A stretch of 8,931 nucleotides of DNA, from NCBI GenBank assembly GCA_014728425.1, contig WJLO01000070.1, positions 1 to 8,931 of the forward strand, given 5' to 3'. The stretch is from Minisyncoccota bacterium (GTDB taxonomy: Bacteria > Patescibacteriota > Microgenomatia > UBA1400 > PJMF01). The position numbers were made by a program, and so were the translations under genes. The notes below the pieces were generated by a model, which did not search any database, was not told where the DNA came from, and saw only the letters and a program-made list of their open reading frames with translations. Shown here one piece after another: positions 4,715-8,931 of this stretch. Every line of letters starts with the position of its first letter. The first letter of the stretch is position 1.

Positions 4715-6710
4715 TTCCCGAAACTTGTTGTTTTGAGACTGCAATTTTTAAAAATGGCTGCCAGTTTAATTGTTGTTGCTGAATTTTTTTAAAGGTTTTT
4801 CTAGCTTGGGCAATGAGTTCTAAGTTTGTCCAAGCAGCAAAGCGCAGTTGTTGAAAGCCATGTTGCTCTACTCCAAAAAGATTGCCTGCCCCGCGATTTT
4901 TTAAATCTAGTTCTGCTAGTTTTTGACCATTGGTTTCTTGGGTAAAGTTTTGTAACCGTTGGTTAACCTGTTGACTAAGGCCAGACTGTTGAGGGTGGTC
5001 AGTAGTAAACAGTAAACAATAACCTTGCTGACCAGCCCGGCCTACTCGACCACGTAGCTGGTGCAAGCTAGCCAAACCAAAGCGTTCTGCTGCTTCAATA
5101 ACCACGATTTTGGCTTGTGGTAAATCTAAACCCACCTCCACCATAGGAGTACTGATCAACAGATCAAGCTGATTAGCAAAGAGTTTTTTCATTAACTGGT
5201 GTTTTTTGTTAGCACTGAGCCGACTGTGCAGCAAGCCCACCTTGAGTTTTTTAAAGATTTTTTGAGTTTGCTGATAAAGGTCTTTAGCAGCAGCCACATT
5301 TTCTAAAGCTTGGTAATGAGAAGGGTCAATAAAAGGACAGATAATCAAACCTAAAGCTTGGGGGTCTCGCAATTGGTCATTTAGCCAAGCATAGGCTGAT
5401 TGGCGTTTGCTTGCTGGCACCAACCAAGTTTTTGCCGGCAGCCTGCCAGGAGGGAGTTCATCGAGCACGCTTAAACTTAAATGACTAAAAATAGTTAACA
5501 TCAAACTCCGAGGAATTGGTGTAGCGGTCATAGTGAGTAAATGAGCAGCTTGCTGGGCTGGTTGAGAGCGCTGGGCTACACCAAAGCGGTGTTGTTCATC
5601 ATAAATAATCAGTCCTGGTTGAATTTGGTCAAGGTGGTTTAAAACTGCATGAGTGCCGATCCATAGGCTAGGATTTTGATAGTTGATGTTGTGATTTTGA
5701 TTGGGATCACTTTTGGTGGCGTTTTTAGCAATAATGAGTTCACAGTTAAGCTTGGGAAAGAGTTTAGTTAAAGTTTGGTAATGCTGTTTAGCCAAGATTT
5801 GTGTAGGAGCAATTAAGCAGGCTGAGAATTGATTGTAAATGACTTGATTGGCTGCTAGACCAGCTACTACAGTTTTCCCTGAGCCCACATCGCCAACCAA
5901 GATGCGATTCATGGGTATATTACTATGAAGATCGGCCAGGATTTCTTTAGTAGCTTGGTGTTGTGCTTGAGTGAGTGTAAAAGGGATGGTTGTTGGTATT
6001 TGTGGCTGATGCAGGGTAATTGTTGGAGCTTGATGATGTTGTTGCCAATGTTTTTTTAGTTGTTGAGCATGATGCATGAGGCTTAAGAGTTCTGCTAAAG
6101 CCAAGCGTTCTCGTGCAGCAACAACCTGTTGAGAGTCATCAGGAAAATGTAGTTGTTTGAGAGCTTGAGTTAGACTAGGCCGGTTAGTAAAGATTGACTG
6201 ACTAGTTTTTGGCAGTTGATCAATGATTTCTTTTAAAATACGGCGCAATTTACCTTGTTTCAAGCCCAAAGTGCTGGTGTAAACTGGCACTAATCGACCA
6301 GTGTGGAGATTTTCACCAGTGATCGCTTCTACAGTAGGTTGAGTTAAAGTTTGGTATTTATTTAATTGGCCAGCAAAGTAATAAGTTTGGTTTTTCTTGA
6401 GTTTGTTTTTAATAAAACGGTTATTAAACCAGATGCAGTTAAGTTGGCCAGTTTGATCACTGATCTTTGCCCTGGTAATTAAACGCCGGTTTTTATAGTA
6501 TTGACTGCAGGTGTTAACTTTAGCTTTAATAGTAGCGGTTTGGCCAGGTTGGAGTTGGGTAATAGTGGTTTGATGAGAGTGGTCAAGGTAATGTAAAGGT
6601 AGTTGCAACAACAGGTCTTTGATAGTCAAGATGTGTTGTTGAGCGAGTTTTTTACTCAAAACTGGACCAATACCTTTAACCTGCTCAACTGGGGCGCTAA
6701 ATGAGTACAT
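4710..6710 (-). CDS. recG: ATP-dependent DNA helicase RecG
   Basis: 666 residues, within the normal RecG range. The N-terminal helical part begins with VKGIGPVLSKKL (10-21). The wedge/OB domain (about 50-135) is followed by the helicase core: Walker A GDVGSGKT (273-280), DEQHRFGVAQR (371-381), TATPIP (395-400), a motif V-like stretch STPMVEVGLDLP (520-531), and QLRGRVGRAGQQGYC (551-565). The RecG-specific segment near the end, DLKNRGAGNLFGVEQHG (602-618), matches the family pattern DLxxRGxGxxxGxxQxG with N-L in place of the usual E-F. RecG is known to unwind and regress stalled replication forks and Holliday junctions. It is the last gene of the tyrS operon: the ATG is 4 nt after the stop of the small membrane ORF and has no Shine-Dalgarno site. 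Its stop codon lies in the TTAGT element of repeat copy 5. Confidence 0.96.
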   Translation of the reverse strand: MYSFSAPVEQVKGIGPVLSKKLAQQHILTIKDLLLQLPLHYLDHSHQTTITQLQPGQTATIKAKVNTCSQYYKNRRLITRAKISDQTGQLNCIWFNNRFIKNKLKKNQTYYFAGQLNKYQTLTQPTVEAITGENLHTGRLVPVYTSTLGLKQGKLRRILKEIIDQLPKTSQSIFTNRPSLTQALKQLHFPDDSQQVVAARERLALAELLSLMHHAQQLKKHWQQHHQAPTITLHQPQIPTTIPFTLTQAQHQATKEILADLHSNIPMNRILVGDVGSGKTVVAGLAANQVIYNQFSACLIAPTQILAKQHYQTLTKLFPKLNCELIIAKNATKSDPNQNHNINYQNPSLWIGTHAVLNHLDQIQPGLIIYDEQHRFGVAQRSQPAQQAAHLLTMTATPIPRSLMLTIFSHLSLSVLDELPPGRLPAKTWLVPASKRQSAYAWLNDQLRDPQALGLIICPFIDPSHYQALENVAAAKDLYQQTQKIFKKLKVGLLHSRLSANKKHQLMKKLFANQLDLLISTPMVEVGLDLPQAKIVVIEAAERFGLASLHQLRGRVGRAGQQGYCLLFTTDHPQQSGLSQQVNQRLQNFTQETNGQKLAELDLKNRGAGNLFGVEQHGFQQLRFAAWTNLELIAQARKTFKKIQQQQLNWQPFLKIAVSKQQVSGN

Positions 6711-6714
6711 AGAG

Positions 6715-6822
6715 TTAGTTTATTAGCAATAACACCAGGCTGCTGGCACTGCTCAGTAGTAGGCCTAAAATAGCTAGAATAGCAAAAGTGAGAGTGATGC
6801 GGCGGCGTTGTTTTTTGGTCAT
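6715..6822 (-). CDS. 35-residue single-pass membrane microprotein between tyrS and recG
   Basis: The minus-strand ATG at 6822 opens a 35-codon frame ending in TAA at 6715-6717. The product starts MTKKQRRRITLTF, continues with a hydrophobic segment (about 12-34) and ends LLLIN. The basic N-terminus followed by a hydrophobic helix predicts a small inner-membrane protein with its N-terminus in the cytoplasm. The start overlaps the tyrS stop as ATGA, a classic translational-coupling arrangement, and recG begins 4 nt after its stop, so the frame fills the gap between the two genes exactly. There is no Shine-Dalgarno site of its own. I do not recognise the family and assign no function. An alternative is that the hydrophobic stretch is chance in AT-rich DNA, but the junctions argue against this. 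Confidence 0.68.
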   Translation of the reverse strand: MTKKQRRRITLTFAILAILGLLLSSASSLVLLLIN

Positions 6823-8051
6823 TTTTTAGACTGAGTAATAACTTGATAAAAACCACGCTTGCCAACTTTAATTTTATCTACTTGGTCAGTTTCAAGAACT
6901 TGATAAGGATCAGTGATTTTTTGTGATTGGCCATCTTTAAAATAAACAGTAATAGCACCTTGCTTGGCCAATCTTCTTAAAGCAGATTTACTGCGCTTGA
7001 TTGGTCCTTTTTTTAACATCTCTACAATATTATTTTGCTGCTCCTCCACTTTGCAGATTTGAGCCTGACCAAACTCTTGGTTTTGTACGGTTTTTTCAAA
7101 ATATTGCTCTGCTTGATTAGCAGCTTGAGCATCATGATATTGGCTAGTAATGGTCTTGGCCAACTGCTTTTTAAAGCGCATTGGGTTTTCCCCTTGCTTC
7201 ATAGCTTGCTGCATGGCAGTGATTTGTGCTTGAGGTACATCAGTTAAGACACGGAAATATTTTAAGATTAATTCATCTTTTAAACTCATCAATTTGCCAT
7301 ACATTTCTTGAGCTGGAGTAGTTAGCGCTACATAATTGTTAAAGCTTTTGCTCATTTTGCGGCCGTCTGTGCCTTCTATTAAAGGAGTGGTCAGGACCCA
7401 TTTTTCTTTGTTGTGGTAAGTTTTTTGCAAAGTCCGACCCATCATCATGTTAAAGGTTTGGTCAGTGCCACCGATTTCTAAATCTACATCCATAGCTACG
7501 CTGTCATAGCCTTGTAGCATTGGGTATAAGATTTCATGACCGTGAATAGGGAGATTTTTTTTAAGACGTTGTTGAAACATATCTCGCTCAAATAGTTGCT
7601 GTACTGTAGTTTTGGCCATTAGTTTAATAAAATCAGTAAGCATCATTTTATCCAGCCAGTCACCATTATGCCGAATTTCAATTTGATCAAAGTCTAGAAT
7701 CTTGCTAGCTTGTTTTTTCCAGTTTTGAAAATTAGCTTCGATTTCTTGATCAGTAAGGACGGGACGGCTGGTGTCTCGTCCAGTAGGATCGCCAATTTTC
7801 ACAGTACCATTACCGATCAAAAGAATAACCTCATGTCCCAGCTCGGCAAATTGCTGCAGCTTGCGCAAGGGCACTGAATGACCCAAGTGCAAGAAAGCTC
7901 CAGTGGGATCAATTCCAAGATATAAGCGGATTTTTTGCTGCTTCATTAACTTGGCCAAGCCAGCCTTGCTAGGTAGGATTTGCTCTACTCCACGAGTCAG
8001 CACTTGATCAATGGTGAGGTTGGACATTTGATGATCAGCTTGAGTTGTCAT
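6819..8051 (-). CDS. tyrS: Tyrosyl-tRNA synthetase
   Basis: 410 residues, a class I aminoacyl-tRNA synthetase that charges tRNA-Tyr. The HIGH-type motif is HLGH (55-58) in YLGIDPTGAFLHLGH, and the KMSKS loop is intact at 232-236 (GRKMSKSFNN). Tyrosine-pocket residues are recognisable in YPMLQGYDSVAMD (176-188) and GGTDQ (194-198). IGDPTGR (86-92) and the overall pattern suggest the second bacterial TyrS type rather than the E. coli type. Residues about 343-405 form an S4-like RNA-binding domain that would hold the tRNA. Two starts are possible (residues 1 and 9); the first is favoured because a -10 box lies exactly 6 nt upstream and neither has a Shine-Dalgarno site. It is the first gene of a tyrS-microprotein-recG operon. 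Confidence 0.96.
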   Translation of the reverse strand: MTTQADHQMSNLTIDQVLTRGVEQILPSKAGLAKLMKQQKIRLYLGIDPTGAFLHLGHSVPLRKLQQFAELGHEVILLIGNGTVKIGDPTGRDTSRPVLTDQEIEANFQNWKKQASKILDFDQIEIRHNGDWLDKMMLTDFIKLMAKTTVQQLFERDMFQQRLKKNLPIHGHEILYPMLQGYDSVAMDVDLEIGGTDQTFNMMMGRTLQKTYHNKEKWVLTTPLIEGTDGRKMSKSFNNYVALTTPAQEMYGKLMSLKDELILKYFRVLTDVPQAQITAMQQAMKQGENPMRFKKQLAKTITSQYHDAQAANQAEQYFEKTVQNQEFGQAQICKVEEQQNNIVEMLKKGPIKRSKSALRRLAKQGAITVYFKDGQSQKITDPYQVLETDQVDKIKVGKRGFYQVITQSKK

Positions 8052-8057
8052 GAGGGT

Positions 8058-8066
8058 ATTTTAACA
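8058..8066 (-). promoter_or_regulatory. Candidate extended -10 promoter of tyrS, leaderless arrangement
   Basis: On the minus strand TGTTAAAAT fits an extended -10 element (TGn followed by a TATAAT-like hexamer). Six nucleotides (ACCCTC) separate it from the tyrS ATG, so the transcript would begin at or beside the start codon. The 102-nt gap before tyrS contains no Shine-Dalgarno site and no clear -35 hexamer. Confidence 0.5.
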
Positions 8067-8128
8067 TTTATTAGTAAGTAGAGTGAGTAGGAGCAGTTAA
8101 TTTTTCTAATGCAGATGTTTGTTTTACT

Positions 8129-8143
8129 TAACTAGTTAGCTAA
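8129..8143. other. Overlapping palindromes upstream of tyrS
   Basis: TAACTAGTTA (8129-8138) is a perfect 10-bp palindrome and overlaps TTAGCTAA (8136-8143), a perfect 8-bp palindrome. They lie about 65 nt upstream of the tyrS -10 box, just after the end of the preceding gene. They could be an operator or part of a weak terminator without a T-tract, or chance in AT-rich DNA. Confidence 0.25.
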
Positions 8144-8153
8144 TGTAATGATG

Positions 8154-8931
8154 TTAGAAAATTGCATTAATAATTGTATTTAACTGAGGAGGGCTCTCTT
8201 TTGGGCGGAAAATTTCTTTTATTTTTTGTAGAAGTTTTTCTGTTCGACTAAGTTCTTTTGTGAAAAACCTTTTAATGGCATGTTCAACTGCTTTTGCTGC
8301 ATCTAGTTTTTTCTTCTGGATCAATCGCCTATATGCTTGAGGGTCAAGGTATGCTAAGGTGGTTTTTTTTTCTTCTGAATTCATGTCTTGTAACCTTAAA
8401 GATGGCTTGTCTGCAAGGGCAGTTTGATTAAGGGCAAGATAAGCATTCATAGTGCCAATGGGTCTGGCTGTAAAGAGTTTCCTGGCCAATGTGATTAATG
8501 CCTCATCTTGATATGCAGCTAGAAATACTTCGCGAATCATAATTGTAAGAGTCTGCTGCTGGTTAAGATTTGCAACTTCATAGTACTCTGGAGTTTCTTC
8601 GTTCAAGAACTTTAAAAGTTCAGTCTTATTAAAAACAGTGCGTAGTAAATAAGGAAGGACAAAATAATTATGAGGGCCAAAATTATTTAACTCCGCAGGT
8701 GGCTCTCTTTGATAACGAGATTCTGCTGCTAGCTCTTGCAGCTCTGCTATTATCGGCTTGGGTAGACTTGTTGCTCTGGTAGGGTTTTGTCTACTAATAT
8801 TGTTACTTGCGTGATCATTAAGATCACCTGGTATAGCTTTAAACTCAGTAGTACCGCATTGACTACAGGAACCCCCAATGAATCCTTCATTGCTGATTAC
8901 TCTATGGGTGATAGCACGACAGCTGGTACAG
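8154..8931 (-). CDS. Unrecognised protein with N-terminal CxxC...CxxC zinc-ribbon-like segment (5'-truncated by window edge)
   Basis: The frame is open from the right window edge (first whole codon at 8930) to the TAA at 8154-8156, giving 258 visible residues. No ATG, GTG or TTG occurs in the first 108 codons, so the true start lies outside the window; the TTG at 8606 is not the start. The visible N-terminus holds CTSC and CSQC, 17 residues apart, a likely zinc ribbon. A polar, probably disordered linker (SNNISRQNPTRATSLPKP) follows, then a helical region from NFGPHNYFVLPYLLRTVF to the end, with a strongly basic stretch AYRRLIQKKKLDAAKAVEHAIKR. I do not recognise the family. The zinc ribbon and basic helices would suit nucleic-acid binding, but that is inference. 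It stops 102 nt before tyrS, which appears to have its own promoter. Confidence 0.7.
   Translation of the reverse strand, partial: CTSCRAITHRVISNEGFIGGSCSQCGTTEFKAIPGDLNDHASNNISRQNPTRATSLPKPIIAELQELAAESRYQREPPAELNNFGPHNYFVLPYLLRTVFNKTELLKFLNEETPEYYEVANLNQQQTLTIMIREVFLAAYQDEALITLARKLFTARPIGTMNAYLALNQTALADKPSLRLQDMNSEEKKTTLAYLDPQAYRRLIQKKKLDAAKAVEHAIKRFFTKELSRTEKLLQKIKEIFRPKESPPQLNTIINAIF

Noticed and set aside
6656..6865. 69-codon minus-strand frame across the tyrS/recG junction
   Set aside because: It overlaps the ends of tyrS and recG in another frame, has an unusual composition, and is a worse fit than the 35-codon frame that matches both junctions.
7035..7247. 70-codon plus-strand frame
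   Set aside because: It lies wholly antisense within tyrS and looks like a shadow of that coding sequence.
8604..8606. TTG as start of the gene at the right edge
   Set aside because: The frame continues open to the window edge and includes a coherent zinc-ribbon segment, so the start must be further upstream.

Overview
The window looks like a compact bacterial chromosome segment, most likely from a Candidate Phyla Radiation (Patescibacteria) lineage. This is an inference from three things: the pil gene set with a PilX-like pseudopilin of the type seen in those genomes, very tight gene packing with weak or absent Shine-Dalgarno sites, and otherwise ordinary housekeeping genes. The code appears standard, because TGA ends tyrS and pilO and I see no in-frame TGA inside the genes. 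The DNA is moderately AT-rich.

Left edge (+ strand): the 3' end of rnc (RNase III dsRNA-binding domain) overlaps rpsP (ribosomal protein S16) by 14 nt. rpsP converges on the pil genes across a 35-nt gap. From 623 to 3816, all on the minus strand and read right to left, a type IV pilus operon runs PilX-like pseudopilin, pilM, pilN, pilO with 15-nt, 1-nt and overlapping junctions. These proteins would form part of the inner-membrane alignment platform and the fibre or tip of a type IV pilus.

The stretch 3817-4709 has no gene. It holds five imperfect tandem copies of a roughly 145-bp non-coding unit plus a vestigial end, sitting between recG and the pil operon. Each copy carries an invariant core (CGCCAGTGC), and the hairpin-forming potential around the core is kept by different bases in different copies. 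This is the least explained and most interesting part of the window.

To the right, also on the minus strand, is an operon of tyrS (tyrosyl-tRNA synthetase), a previously hidden 35-codon membrane microprotein joined to tyrS by an ATGA overlap, and recG (branched-DNA helicase). Upstream of tyrS is the 3' part of an unrecognised protein with a CxxC...CxxC zinc-ribbon-like N-terminal segment, which runs off the window.

The two genes that start transcription units here, tyrS and the PilX-like gene, both have a TANNNT box exactly 6 nt before the ATG and no Shine-Dalgarno site. This is the layout expected for leaderless mRNAs.
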